Below are positions 32,344 through 41,299 of a stretch of DNA of 64,000 bases, one piece after another. Location of the stretch: positions 14,019 through 78,018 of the forward strand of contig NZ_BAABHS010000036.1 of assembly GCF_039542225.1 (NCBI RefSeq), given 5' to 3'. The translations under genes were made by a program, and so were the position numbers. How positions within the stretch are numbered: the stretch's first letter is position 1; every line of letters begins with the position of its first letter. The notes under the pieces were generated by a model. The model made no database searches. It saw only the letters and a program-made list of their open reading frames with translations, and was not told the origin of the DNA. Source of the DNA: Yinghuangia aomiensis. Lineage in GTDB: Bacteria > Actinomycetota > Actinomycetes > Streptomycetales > Streptomycetaceae.

Positions 32344-32760
32344 TCAGTGCGGGGGCAAGTCGCATGACATCGAGGCGACGTCGACGGTCAGGCGGGCGGT
32401 GAGTGCGGGGCCGACGGACACGTCGATCTGCGGGTGTTCGCTGGTGTCGACGGCGTCGGGCCAGGCGAGGAGCGCGGCTGCGGCGATCATGGCGGGGAGG
32501 GCCGGGCTGCCGTCGGGGTCGGCGGTCGCGTGGAGTCCGCGTACGTGATCCCGCCCGGTGCGGGCAACGACGTGCCGATGCGGCGGTCGCCGCCGACGAC
32601 GCGCAGCAGGTCGAGGAGCCGCGTCGCCGCGGTCACGTTGTGTGCCACGGCCAGCAGCCGACGATCCGGCGGGACGGTGTCCCAGCGGGACCCGGCCCGG
32701 GCCCGCTGCGCCCTCGGTGCCGTCGACTCCGACCCCACCGCATCCCCCCGTGCACCGCCG
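32344..32760 (-). pseudogene. Gene debris: two unrelated coding-like fragments
   Basis: About 32575-32740, read leftwards, gives P-P-D-R-R-L-L-A-V-A-H-N-V-T-A-A-T-R-L-L-D, like the start of a large actinomycete protein sometimes labelled translation-initiation-factor-2-like (glycosyltransferase B-like fold). It breaks off near 32575. In another frame, 32344 to about 32560 gives a C-terminal-looking fragment (L-P-A-M-I-A-A-A-A-L-L-A-W-P-D-A-V, V-G-P-A-L-T-A-R-L-T-V-D-V) ending in TGA at 32344. Neither has a full-length counterpart here. Family assignment of the first is tentative, the second is unidentified. Confidence 0.4.
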
Positions 32761-32883
32761 AGCCCGTCGTCAGACGGTCGTCGTACCGATGTACAGCATG
32801 ACGTCGTCGCGGCCTCCGTCGATGTACGAGGTTTGCGTTGCGGCGCGCGCAGGCTGGACCAAGGCGGCCGGCCGACGCCCTGC

Positions 32884-33660
32884 CTACCGCGGCGACACGG
32901 TCCGATCCCGGCGCCCCTGCCGCTGCTCCGCGTACAAGTCCTGGAGCAAGTCGGCCAGCATCTCGGCTGCATCGCCCAGGACCTCGCGGTCGAAGGCGGC
33001 GGTGTTGCCGGGCCACGGCTCGGCGTTGACCAACACCCGGAAGGCGTCGCGGCGGCTGTGGTCGATGAGCCCCGCGGCCGGGAAGACCGTGCCCGACGTG
33101 CCGATTGCCATCCACACGTCGGCCTTCCGGGCCGCGTCGACCGAGCCGCGCAGCTTCTTCGCCGGGACCGACTCGCCGAACAGGATCACGTCGGCGCGGG
33201 CGATCCGCCCGCAGTGCGGACAAGTCGGCACCGTGTCGTGGACCTCGCGGTCCGGCCACGCGCCGTGCCGGGCATGGCAGGCGCGCCGCGAGCAGCGGCT
33301 GCGGAAGAGGCCGCCGTGCAGTTCGGTCACACCGGTGGATCCGGCCGCCGTGTGCAGACCGTCGATGTTCTGCGTGGTGACGTGCACGTCGAACCACGAC
33401 TCGGCGGCGGCCAGTGCCCGGTGCGCCGGGTTCGGCTGCGCGAGGAGGGCGGCGCGGCGCAGGCCGTTCCAGTGGTTCCAGGCCTGCTCGGCCTTGCCGT
33501 ACCAGCGCGACGCGGTGGTGATCTGCGCCAACTCCGGGTCGCGGTCCCACATTCCGTCCCCGCCCCGGTACACGGGCAGCCCGGAAGGCGCCGAAACCCC
33601 GGCTCCCGTCAGGACGGCGAGCCGGGGTTTGGCGGCGGGCACGGGGGCGTCGTCGGTCAT
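32884..33660 (-). CDS. SIR2-family NAD-dependent protein deacylase
   Basis: 258 residues. G-A-G-V-S-A-P-S-G-L-P-V-Y-R-G (19-33), T-Q-N-I-D-G-L-H (about 95-102), catalytic His in T-E-L-H-G-G, zinc cysteines C-x4-C and C-x2-C, then F-G-E-S-V-P and G-T-S-G-T-V. A complete bacterial sirtuin that removes acyl groups from lysines using NAD. The terminal 30 residues are Arg/Gln-rich. ATG start. Flanked by debris on one side and the SDR gene on the other; no clear partner. Confidence 0.92.
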   Translation of the reverse strand: MTDDAPVPAAKPRLAVLTGAGVSAPSGLPVYRGGDGMWDRDPELAQITTASRWYGKAEQAWNHWNGLRRAALLAQPNPAHRALAAAESWFDVHVTTQNIDGLHTAAGSTGVTELHGGLFRSRCSRRACHARHGAWPDREVHDTVPTCPHCGRIARADVILFGESVPAKKLRGSVDAARKADVWMAIGTSGTVFPAAGLIDHSRRDAFRVLVNAEPWPGNTAAFDREVLGDAAEMLADLLQDLYAEQRQGRRDRTVSPR

Positions 33661-33807
33661 GGGGGCAGTGTCGAGGGCGTGGGGGAGCGGGCGACAGCGG
33701 TTTTCGCCACGGGTGCGTGATCGGGATCAGGGCGGCGCGGGGTGTCCTTGCGGAGGACTTGCCGGCTTACTGCCGCTGTCTCGACTTGCCGACGGCCTAC
33801 CGCCCGC

Positions 33808-34653
33808 TTACTCCTCGTCGAAGTCCGTGCCGCGGGAGACCTTGTCCCACGCCGCGAGCTCCGCCCGTACCGCGTCCAAGTGCCCGGTGATCGCGTCGAC
33901 CGCGTCGCCGCCCAGCGCCAGGCGCAGCGGAGTGTCGTCCGCGTCCAACGCCGTCCGGATCGCCGCGGCGGCCTTGGCCGGGTCGCCCGGCTGGGTGCCG
34001 CCGGCGTTCTCGACGAGCCTGCGGGTGGCGCCGGACGTCTCCGCGTATGCCGGAAGCTCCGCGGAGAAGTACGCCGCGCCCTTCGCGAACAGGTTCGTCC
34101 GGAACGCGCCCGGCTCCACGATCAGCACCTTGATGCCGAACGGCGCCACCTCGTCCGCCAACGCCTCCGACAGCTGCTCCAACGCCGCCTTGGTCGCGCT
34201 GTACGCCGAGAACCCGGCGAACGACAACTGCCCGCCGAAACTGCTGATGTTCACCACCGCCCCGCTCTTCCGCTCCCGCATATGCGGCAGCAGCGCCCGC
34301 GTCAGGCGCGCCGGACCGAACACGTGCAGGTCGAACAGGGCCCGGAGTTCGGCGTCCGTGGTCTCCTCGAACGCACCCACCTGCGTGCGCCCGGCGTTGT
34401 TCACCACGACGTCGACCCGGCCGTAGCGTGCCAGGACGTCCGCCGCGACGGCGTCGACGCGCTCGCCGTCGGTGACATCCAGCGCCACCGCGTCCACCCG
34501 GTCGGGGTACGCGGCGACCAGGTCCGCCAGCGCCTCGGTCCGCCGCGCCGTGCCGACGACCGTGTCGCCCGCCGCCACCGCGGCCTCCGCGATCGCCCGG
34601 CCGAAACCGCTGCTCGCGCCGGTGATGAACCAGACCTTGCCGGTGCCCGTCAT
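33808..34653 (-). CDS. Short-chain dehydrogenase/reductase
   Basis: 281 residues. NAD(P)-binding T-G-A-S-S-G-F-G (11-18), N-N-A-G (about 88-91), catalytic Ser in N-I-S-S-F, Y-S-A-T-K (Tyr/Lys pair about 156-160), and P-G-A-F-R-T-N. Classical SDR, close to the common actinomycete oxidoreductases of the type beginning W-F-I-T-G-A-S-S-G-F-G. Start at the ATG after GGGAGAG. Divergent from a LysR regulator; the substrate is probably what that regulator senses. Confidence 0.9.
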   Translation of the reverse strand: MTGTGKVWFITGASSGFGRAIAEAAVAAGDTVVGTARRTEALADLVAAYPDRVDAVALDVTDGERVDAVAADVLARYGRVDVVVNNAGRTQVGAFEETTDAELRALFDLHVFGPARLTRALLPHMRERKSGAVVNISSFGGQLSFAGFSAYSATKAALEQLSEALADEVAPFGIKVLIVEPGAFRTNLFAKGAAYFSAELPAYAETSGATRRLVENAGGTQPGDPAKAAAAIRTALDADDTPLRLALGGDAVDAITGHLDAVRAELAAWDKVSRGTDFDEE

Positions 34654-34735
34654 GATGCTCTCCCGTTTGCTCGTGCTCCGTCGCTCTGCCTCCATCCTTC
34701 GGCCGCACCCCGCCCCACGTCCAAGACCTGCCGTG

Positions 34736-34750
34736 ATAACCATGGGCTAT
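34736..34750. promoter_or_regulatory. Imperfect dyad at the LysR start
   Basis: ATAACCATGGGCTAT is a 15-bp imperfect palindrome (ATA/TAT ends, CC/GG inner pairs) that fits the T-N11-A LysR rule and reaches the LysR start codon at 34749. That gene has no Shine-Dalgarno sequence, so it may be leaderless. Confidence 0.4.
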
Positions 34751-35657
34751 GGATGTGCACGGACGAGACCTGCGCTACTTCGTAGCCATTGCCGACGAAC
34801 TGAGCTTCACCCGCGCCGCCGAACGCTTGTACGTCTCCCAACCCGCGCTCAGCAAGCAAATGAAGATGCTCGCCAAGCAGATCGGCGCCGAGCTGTTCCA
34901 GTGGGACGGCCGGACCGTCCGCCTCACCGCCGTGGGCGAAGCCCTGCTGCCGCACGCCCGCGGCGTGTTGGACGCCTGGCAGACCGCCGAAACCGCGGTG
35001 GCCGACGCCGTCGCCGCCGAACGCCACACGCTGGTGATCGGCATGTCCACCAGCCCCGGCCGCGGGCTGCTGCCCGCGCTGCGCACGCGCCTGCTGGCGC
35101 AGCACCCCGCGGCCCACCTGGTCTTGCGGCAGGTCACCTGGGCGGACCCCAGCGCCGGGCTGGCGGACGGCACCAGCGACGTCGCCTTCGTCTGGCTGCC
35201 GCTCCCCGACGGCGACCGCTACCGCTACGCCGTCGTGGCACGCGAACCACGCCTGGTGGCATTGCCCGCCACGCACCCGCTCGCGGCGCGTGCGGCGGAA
35301 TCGGGCGGGGCGGTGGACTTCGCCGATCTGCTCGACGAACCGTTCCTCGCCCTGCCCGCCGACGCCGGCCCGCTCCGCGACTACTGGCTCGCCCTCGACG
35401 CCCGCGGCGGCCGCCCGCCGCGCATCGGGGCGGTCGTCGCCAGCGCCGAGGAAACCCACGAGGCCGTCGCGAACGGCCAAGGCGTCGTGCTGCTAGCCGC
35501 GGGCAACGCGCCCCTGATCGCCCGCGACGACGTGATCGTCCTGCCGGTACACGGCATCGCACCGTGCGAACTCGCGGTGGCGGCGAGGCGGGACGACGAT
35601 CGGGCGCTGGTGGGGGCGTATCTCGCGGGGGCGCGGGCGGTGGGGGTCAGCGGGTAG
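34749..35657 (+). CDS. LysR-family transcriptional regulator
   Basis: 302 residues. Winged helix 3-62 (L-R-Y-F-V-A-I-A-D-E-L-S-F-T-R-A-A-E-R-L-Y-V-S-Q-P-A-L-S-K-Q) followed by the two-lobed periplasmic-binding-like effector domain. ATG start but no ribosome-binding site. Divergent from the SDR gene with 95 bp between, a typical LTTR regulator-target arrangement. Confidence 0.92.
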   Translation: MDVHGRDLRYFVAIADELSFTRAAERLYVSQPALSKQMKMLAKQIGAELFQWDGRTVRLTAVGEALLPHARGVLDAWQTAETAVADAVAAERHTLVIGMSTSPGRGLLPALRTRLLAQHPAAHLVLRQVTWADPSAGLADGTSDVAFVWLPLPDGDRYRYAVVAREPRLVALPATHPLAARAAESGGAVDFADLLDEPFLALPADAGPLRDYWLALDARGGRPPRIGAVVASAEETHEAVANGQGVVLLAAGNAPLIARDDVIVLPVHGIAPCELAVAARRDDDRALVGAYLAGARAVGVSG

Positions 35658-36016
35658 CGGCGTGGCTTGGCGGCGTGGCTTGCCGGTCGGGTGTGGCGTG
35701 GCGGTGTCCGTCGGCCGGGCGGCGTGCAGTCTGGGGTGCTTGGGCCGGGGCGGCTTGCCCGCCGCGCCGTGGCGCGGGGCTGTGCCAGTCGGGCGGGCAG
35801 CGTGAAGTCCGGCGCGGGCGGATACCGCCGGGACTGTCGGTCGGTGTCCGGCGTACCGGTCCGGTGGTCGGCTGCCCCACGGGAAGATCTCCATATCCCC
35901 CTCGCCCTACCCCACCCGGCCCGATACCGTTTCGCCCGTGTGTCCGGTCCGGGAACCCACAAGGTTCCCGGCGTGGCCTCGATGTCGGTTACCCCGCGGA
36001 AAGTAGGTTGTCGTCC
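35658..36016. other. Intergenic stretch of 359 bp
   Basis: The first about 200 bp are low-complexity, with several near-copies of CGGCGTGGCTTG. It then holds a strong inverted repeat (35949-35971) and the probable promoter of the VOC gene. No gene is supported. Confidence 0.6.
35949..36009 (+). promoter_or_regulatory. Inverted repeat and leaderless promoter of the VOC gene
   Basis: CCGGGAACC-cacaa-GGTTCCCGG is a perfect 9-5-9 inverted repeat (35949-35971). TAGGTT at 36004-36009 sits seven bases before the ATG at 36017, and ATGTCG at 35982-35987 is a fair -35 (16-bp spacer). The gene has no clear Shine-Dalgarno, so transcription probably starts at the ATG and the repeat could be an upstream operator. 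Confidence 0.5.
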
Positions 36017-36400
36017 ATGGCATGTCGTATCGGTGAGCTCGTCTTCGGTTGCCGCGACCCCGAGGCGCTGGCCCGGTTCTGGTGTGAGGTCCTGGACTTC
36101 CAGGTGGTCGGGCGCGAGGACGACGGCAGCATCGAGATCGGCGCGAGCGACGGGTTCGGCGGCAAGCAGCCGACCCTCTTCTTCAGCCGCCGCGACGAGC
36201 CGGAGCCCGGCAAGTCCCGCCTCCACATCGACCTCAACGCCACCGACCGCGACCAGGACGCCGAACTCGAACGCCTCCTCAAGCTCGGCGCCCGCCCGGC
36301 CGACATCGGCCAGACCGGCGACGAGCAGTGGCACGTCCTCGCCGACCCGGAAGGCAACGAGTTCTGCCTGCTCAGGGCGCGGATCGAGCCGATCGCCTGA
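36017..36400 (+). CDS. VOC/glyoxalase-fold protein
   Basis: 127 residues. I-G-E-L-V-F-G-C-R-D-P-E-A-L-A-R-F-W-C-E-V-L and L-H-I-D-L-N-A-T-D-R-D-Q-D-A-E-L-E-R-L-L-K-L-G-A, ending W-H-V-L-A-D-P-E-G-N-E-F-C-L-L. This is the glyoxalase_6-like VOC type very common in actinomycetes, of unknown substrate. The His and Glu metal-site positions are kept. Confidence 0.88.
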   Translation: MACRIGELVFGCRDPEALARFWCEVLDFQVVGREDDGSIEIGASDGFGGKQPTLFFSRRDEPEPGKSRLHIDLNATDRDQDAELERLLKLGARPADIGQTGDEQWHVLADPEGNEFCLLRARIEPIA

Positions 36401-36478
36401 GTTTCTCGCAGTGGTGTCCGGCGGAGCCGAGGCGCATTTCGGCTCCGCTGCCGCCGCTCCCGGCGTTCGTCCTGGCGC

Positions 36479-39400
36479 TTACTCCCGCATGTCGTCCACC
36501 AACTCGGCCAGCTTGCGTTCGCTGCGGGCCTGCCACGGGAGCGCGCCGTAGGCGGCATTGGCCGCGACCGCCGCGCCGAGTTCGCGGATGGCTTGCGCGC
36601 GGTCACCGCACGCGGCGGCGCCCACGCCCAGGAAATAGCGGACCGAGCCCAGGTACGCGATGCTGCCGTACACGGCCGGCCCGTCCGCGTGCGGGCGAAT
36701 CCGGTCCATCGCCACCCGCACCTCGTCGACGCGGCCCAGCCCGGCCAGGACTTCGACCCGCAGGCAATCCGCGGCCAGCGACTGCCAACTGCCCGCGAAC
36801 CCCGGCGGCGAAGCGGGCGGCAGATGCTGCGCCGCCAGATCGGGACGTCCGGCCAACAGCGCCGCCCGCGCGACCTGGGCATGGAACGCCGGATAGGGCG
36901 AGCCCTTCACCAGCTCGATCAGCTGCGGCAACGCCGCCGCCAGGTTCCCCTCCAACTCCGCTACCTGCGCCAGCGCGTTGCCTTCGCACTCCGCATGCCC
37001 CACCAACGTCGTCGCGCGGTGCTGCCGCACCGCGGCCGGAAGTATCGCCGCCAGATCCGCCGTACGCCCGGCCATGTGCATGCGCAGAAAATCCCACCAC
37101 TGCATCTGGATCGCCGAACTGCTGCGCCGCAGCCGCGCCACCAGCGCCGCACACGCGGCCCGCTGCTCGTCGGACTCCGGGACACGCCCGAGTTCGAGCA
37201 GCACGATGCCGCGGAAGAACCGGGCCACCAACTCCACGTCGGCATGTCCGGTGGCGACGGCCAGGTCCGTGAGTTCCTCGGTGGTCGCCAGCCGCGCGGC
37301 TGCCGTGCCGGGGAACCACGTGGCGAGGTAGTGGCAGCCCAGCGCGTAGGCGAGCGTTTCCGGGTCGCCCAGCTCCCGCGCTTCGGCGACCGCCTCCGTG
37401 GCAAGCGCGTCGGAACGCTCCGCGTCCCACGTGAAGACGAGTTCGACCGCAAGACCGGCGGTCGCCCGGCAGCGCAGCGGGCCGGGCGGCAGTTCGATAC
37501 GGCACCGTTCGAGTACGGCGATGACCTCGTGGTCGACCTCCGTGTACTCGCGCCAGTTCCACAACTCCGTCCCGCCGACCGCGATCGCCGCCAACGCCAC
37601 CAACTCGATGTCGGCCAGCTCCCGCGCCAACCTGATCGCCTCGCCCAACGCCCGCTTCGCACCCGCAAGATCCCCCACCCGGCGACGCGCGACCCCGAGC
37701 CCGTGCATGACGTCGAACCGCACCCGCGGGTCGACACCACGCCGCCCCGCGACCAGATCCGCGGTCCGCTCCCAGCGCGCGCACGCGTCGTCGTACGCAT
37801 ACTGCAGACCCGCCTGCCGCGCCGCGGCGATCCCGTGCCGCGCCGCGGAACCGACCAGCGCCGGACGCAGCGCCGAGCCGAACGCCAGGTGGTAGGCGAC
37901 GCTGTCGAGGAGTTCGGGATGCTCGGGCAGCCATGCTTCGAGGACGGCACCTATGTCGCCGTGCATGCGTCCGCGCCGTCCCGCACCGAGGTCGTCGTAG
38001 AGCGTCTCGCGGACGAGCGCGTGCGTGAACCTGTAGCGCGCGAGACCCGTCTCCTCGAGGAGCCCGTGCGCGACCGCGGCATCGCACGCGTCCACGAGAT
38101 CGTCGAAGGGCGTGCCCGACACCGCGGCCAGCAGATCGACGTCGACGTCGCGCCCCACGACCGACGCGAGACGCAGCAGCGTCCGCGTCGTCTCGGAGAT
38201 CAACCCGACCCGCCTTCGCACCACATCGCGGACGCCGTCCGGGATGGCCGACGAGTGCAGGTCGAAATCCGTATCCCGCCCGAGCAGCCGCGCCAACTCA
38301 CGCGCATAGAAAGGATTGCCGTCCGCCCGCGCGTGAATCAGATTCGCCGTCGCGCCGTCGATGTCGGCACGTACGGACTGCCGCAGCAGCTCGCCTATCT
38401 CGGCCGGATCCAGCCCCGACAGCCGCAACCGCAGCGGATGCAGGCGCGCCAACGTCGCCAGACAGGCATCCAGTGCGGAATCCGACCGCGCATGGTTGTC
38501 CCGCAGCGTGACCGCCACCAGCACCGGCTGCCCGGCCAGCATCTCGGCTGCATAGCCGAGCAGATGCAGAGAGGACGGGTCGGCCCAGTGGATGTCGTCG
38601 AGCACGACGGCGACCGGGCCGTGGGCCGTGGCATCGGTGATCAGGGCATGAGTGACGGACTCGTAGACGCGCAACGGCGCACTGGCGGAAGCGAAGCCGA
38701 CGGCGTCGGCGGACGGGTCGCCGGGGAGCGGGCCGAGGACGGTGGGAGGTGACGCGTGGGCCGGTCCGGGTGCCGGCATGGGCGTGGGTGTCGGTGTTGC
38801 CGTGCCGAGGTTCCGCAGAACGGCATGCCATGGCCAGAACGCCGGGGCTGCGTCGGTCTCCGGACACCGCCCCCGCAGCACCCGTACCCCCACCTCGCCC
38901 GCAAGCCGCTCCAACTCGGCCAACAGCCGCGTCTTGCCGATTCCCGGCTCACCGCTGACGACCACGAGGGCACCGTGCCCGGCACGGGTGTCGGCGAGCG
39001 CTTGCGCCAGAGCGTGGCGCTGGGGGTGGCGGCCGATGTGGGGGAGCAGACCGCCGGGGGGAGGGATGGAGGTCGCGCGGCGGCCATCGGGGTCACGCGG
39101 TCGGAGGGAGGTGCCGAGAGTCGAGGCGTCTTCGGGTGCTCCGTCGGTCTGGGGCGAGAGGACGTCTGATGTGTCGGGGTTGTTTGGTGGCGCGGACGTC
39201 GGTGTCGGATGGTGAGCTTCGTGGGGCTGTGTTGCTGCGGAGGTGGTGGCTGCTTGCGGGCCTGTGCCGGTGGGCGTTTGCGGGCCGACGCGCGTGCTTG
39301 CGGCCGCCGCTGCCGCCTCCGTGCGTGCGTCCGCCTGTGTGCGTGAGCGTGCCGATGGATCGGTATGCGCCCGCGCGCCTGAGTCCTTATCTGTGCCTTC

Positions 39401-40891
39401 TTCCGCGGCGGCGCTTGCGTGTGCTTGCGGGCCCCTGGTCGCTTGCCCGCTCGTGCTTGCGCCCGCTTCCGCGCGTGCCGACATGCTCGGTTCTCCGCGG
39501 GTGTGCGCGTGCGGGCCCCGGCTCGTGCCCGCACGCCCCGCGTCGTTTGTGCTCGTGTATGCCCGCGCGCGGGCATGCGGCACCGCGCCGATGCTCGCCT
39601 GCGCGCCCCTGTCCGTGGTCGCGGGCCCTTCCGCATGCGCGTCCGGGCCTGGTCCCGGGCCCGCGTTCGGGCCGGTCTCCGCGCCTGCGTTCGCGCCCGT
39701 CGCCGTTTCGGCGCCTGCGCGCGCAGTCGGCTCTGCGGCGGCTTTCGCTGTGGGCCTCGTGCTCGCTGGGGTGCCCGTGCTCGACCCCGCGGTCGCCGGG
39801 GTACCGGCGCCCGCGGTCGCCTCCGTGCTCGTGCCAGTGCGCGCGTGCGGGCCCGTACCTGTGCTCGTGCTCGCCTGCGCGTGCGAGCTGGGGCTCGTCC
39901 CCGCTTCCGTGCCGGACCGTGCGCTTGCGTCCGCGCCCGCGTTGGGGCCCCCACGCGCACCTACACCCGCGCCTCGCGCCCGCGGTCCCGTTCCGCTGCT
40001 GCCGACCTCCGCTCCGGACTCCAGCCGGGCCTGCGCTCCCGCCACCACCCCCATCCCCGCGACGTCCCCGACGTCCAATCGCGGCGCCTGGCGCAGGATG
40101 TCCCGTTCCAAGTCCCGCACCATCGGGCACGGGTCCACGCCCAGTTCGTCGGCCAAGCGGCGTCGATTCGCGGCCAGCACGGCAAGTGCGTCGGCCTGCC
40201 GTCCGGCCCGATACAACGCCAGCGCCCACAGCTCGGCCAGCCGCTCGCGGAACGGGTGTTCGCGCGTGAGCCGCTCGGCGTCCAGAACCACCTCGGCGTG
40301 GCGGCGCAGCGCGAGTAGCGCGTCGAGGCGCAATTCCGCCGCCGCCAGCCGAAGTTCGGTGAGGCGGCCGGCTTCCTCACGGGGGCCGGGAAGGTCCGCG
40401 GTGTCTGCGTACGCCGCGCCCTTCCACAGCGTGAGCGCGGCGTCGACGCGACTCAGCGCAGCGGCCGGGTCGCCGTCGGCCGCCGCGGACTGCGCGTCGT
40501 CGACCCCCGACACGAACCGGTCGGCGTCCACGGCCCTCGCGGGCGGCCGCAGTTCGTATCCGACCGACGTGGTGACGAGCAGCTTCGACGGCGTTCGAGG
40601 CCGCCGCCCCGGCTCGAGCGCGGACCGCAGCCGCGACACGCAGACTTGCAGCGCCGTCAATGCCGTCGTCGGCGGATTACCGGCCCACAGATCGTCGACG
40701 AGCCGCTCCGGCGCTACGGACGACGGCCGCGCGGCGGTCAGCGACGCGAGGACCATGCGTTCCCGACGCCCCGCAATCGCGACGTCGGCGCCGCCCAGCG
40801 ACACCGCCAACGGCCCGAGCACCGAGATCCGCAGCTCCGGCCCGGAAGGTCCCGGCGACGGCACCGCCGAGCCCGGAAGATTCTGGGACAC
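36479..40891 (-). CDS. Giant SARP-type regulator (BTAD - low-complexity linker - AAA ATPase - TPR)
   Basis: 1470 residues from GTG (GGGGGGA upstream). Residues about 20-95 are an OmpR/SARP winged helix (L-R-I-S-V-L-G-P-L-A-V); about 105-270 the BTAD helical domain. Residues about 280-615 are a Gly/Ala/Thr/Ser/His-rich low-complexity linker. Walker A S-G-E-P-G-I-G-K-T (about 646-654) and a Walker B V-V-L-D-D-I-H-W-A-D follow; the rest is TPR-like helices. Such AfsR-like proteins switch on secondary-metabolite or morphology genes in response to phosphorylation or ATP. No biosynthetic cluster is seen next to it here. No obvious partner kinase except that at 4823. Confidence 0.9.
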   Translation of the reverse strand: MSQNLPGSAVPSPGPSGPELRISVLGPLAVSLGGADVAIAGRRERMVLASLTAARPSSVAPERLVDDLWAGNPPTTALTALQVCVSRLRSALEPGRRPRTPSKLLVTTSVGYELRPPARAVDADRFVSGVDDAQSAAADGDPAAALSRVDAALTLWKGAAYADTADLPGPREEAGRLTELRLAAAELRLDALLALRRHAEVVLDAERLTREHPFRERLAELWALALYRAGRQADALAVLAANRRRLADELGVDPCPMVRDLERDILRQAPRLDVGDVAGMGVVAGAQARLESGAEVGSSGTGPRARGAGVGARGGPNAGADASARSGTEAGTSPSSHAQASTSTGTGPHARTGTSTEATAGAGTPATAGSSTGTPASTRPTAKAAAEPTARAGAETATGANAGAETGPNAGPGPGPDAHAEGPATTDRGAQASIGAVPHARARAYTSTNDAGRAGTSRGPHAHTRGEPSMSARAEAGASTSGQATRGPQAHASAAAEEGTDKDSGARAHTDPSARSRTQADARTEAAAAAASTRVGPQTPTGTGPQAATTSAATQPHEAHHPTPTSAPPNNPDTSDVLSPQTDGAPEDASTLGTSLRPRDPDGRRATSIPPPGGLLPHIGRHPQRHALAQALADTRAGHGALVVVSGEPGIGKTRLLAELERLAGEVGVRVLRGRCPETDAAPAFWPWHAVLRNLGTATPTPTPMPAPGPAHASPPTVLGPLPGDPSADAVGFASASAPLRVYESVTHALITDATAHGPVAVVLDDIHWADPSSLHLLGYAAEMLAGQPVLVAVTLRDNHARSDSALDACLATLARLHPLRLRLSGLDPAEIGELLRQSVRADIDGATANLIHARADGNPFYARELARLLGRDTDFDLHSSAIPDGVRDVVRRRVGLISETTRTLLRLASVVGRDVDVDLLAAVSGTPFDDLVDACDAAVAHGLLEETGLARYRFTHALVRETLYDDLGAGRRGRMHGDIGAVLEAWLPEHPELLDSVAYHLAFGSALRPALVGSAARHGIAAARQAGLQYAYDDACARWERTADLVAGRRGVDPRVRFDVMHGLGVARRRVGDLAGAKRALGEAIRLARELADIELVALAAIAVGGTELWNWREYTEVDHEVIAVLERCRIELPPGPLRCRATAGLAVELVFTWDAERSDALATEAVAEARELGDPETLAYALGCHYLATWFPGTAAARLATTEELTDLAVATGHADVELVARFFRGIVLLELGRVPESDEQRAACAALVARLRRSSSAIQMQWWDFLRMHMAGRTADLAAILPAAVRQHRATTLVGHAECEGNALAQVAELEGNLAAALPQLIELVKGSPYPAFHAQVARAALLAGRPDLAAQHLPPASPPGFAGSWQSLAADCLRVEVLAGLGRVDEVRVAMDRIRPHADGPAVYGSIAYLGSVRYFLGVGAAACGDRAQAIRELGAAVAANAAYGALPWQARSERKLAELVDDMRE

Positions 40892-41041
40892 CCCGTCCCC
40901 CCAAGTGTGCGTGTGATGTGGTCCGCTCCCCACCCCTAAGGAACGTGCCCACATGATCGCGCACCCCGCCGGCGAAATGGACCCGTCAAGTCCGCCCCTG
41001 TGGATAACCCGGCGTTCCGGGGGAGAAGGCCCGCCCGTCAT

Positions 41042-41290
41042 TCACAGCGGGCCCGCGCGGTGGTCGCGCTGTGCGCCGACCAGGACGAAACCGGCGCTCC
41101 CACCGTCGCCTTCGGGGCGACGGCGTGCGCACCCGAATCGTCCTCGCCGTCCACGAGCATCACCCGCAGGCGGTCGGCGTTGCTCACCAAGCCCAGCCGT
41201 TGCCGTGCCGAACTCGTCAGCCACGCCTTGAGCCCGCCGTCGGCCACGCCACACCGAACCTGCTCGACCGCCGCCTCCGCACGCGGGTAC
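41042..41290 (-). pseudogene. Fragment of an Imm1-like immunity protein
   Basis: Read leftwards, A-E-A-A-V-E-Q-V-R and L-G-L-V-S-N-A-D-R-L-R-V-M-L-V-D-G-E-D-D-S-G lead to a 1-base frame change near 41105, after which S-A-G-F-V-L-V-G-A-Q-R-D continues. This order resembles small actinomycete immunity-like proteins with a D-x-G-E-H-A-x-D-P ... G-F-V-L-x-N-G-Q pattern. The N-terminus and the C-terminal third are missing. Family call is from memory of the pattern only. Confidence 0.4.
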
Positions 41291-41299
41291 AGGCCGCCC

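Noticed and set aside
36479..40891. An antibiotic biosynthetic cluster next to the SARP-like regulator
   Set aside because: No PKS, NRPS, terpene or other core biosynthetic gene is present on either side; the nearby enzymes are common single-gene oxidoreductases and exporters.
39136..40916. Long plus-strand open frames opposite the SARP regulator
   Set aside because: They arise from GC-rich codon bias mirrored across the low-complexity linker. Their products are meaningless Ala/Cys/Arg/Pro runs, and the minus-strand gene is clearly real.
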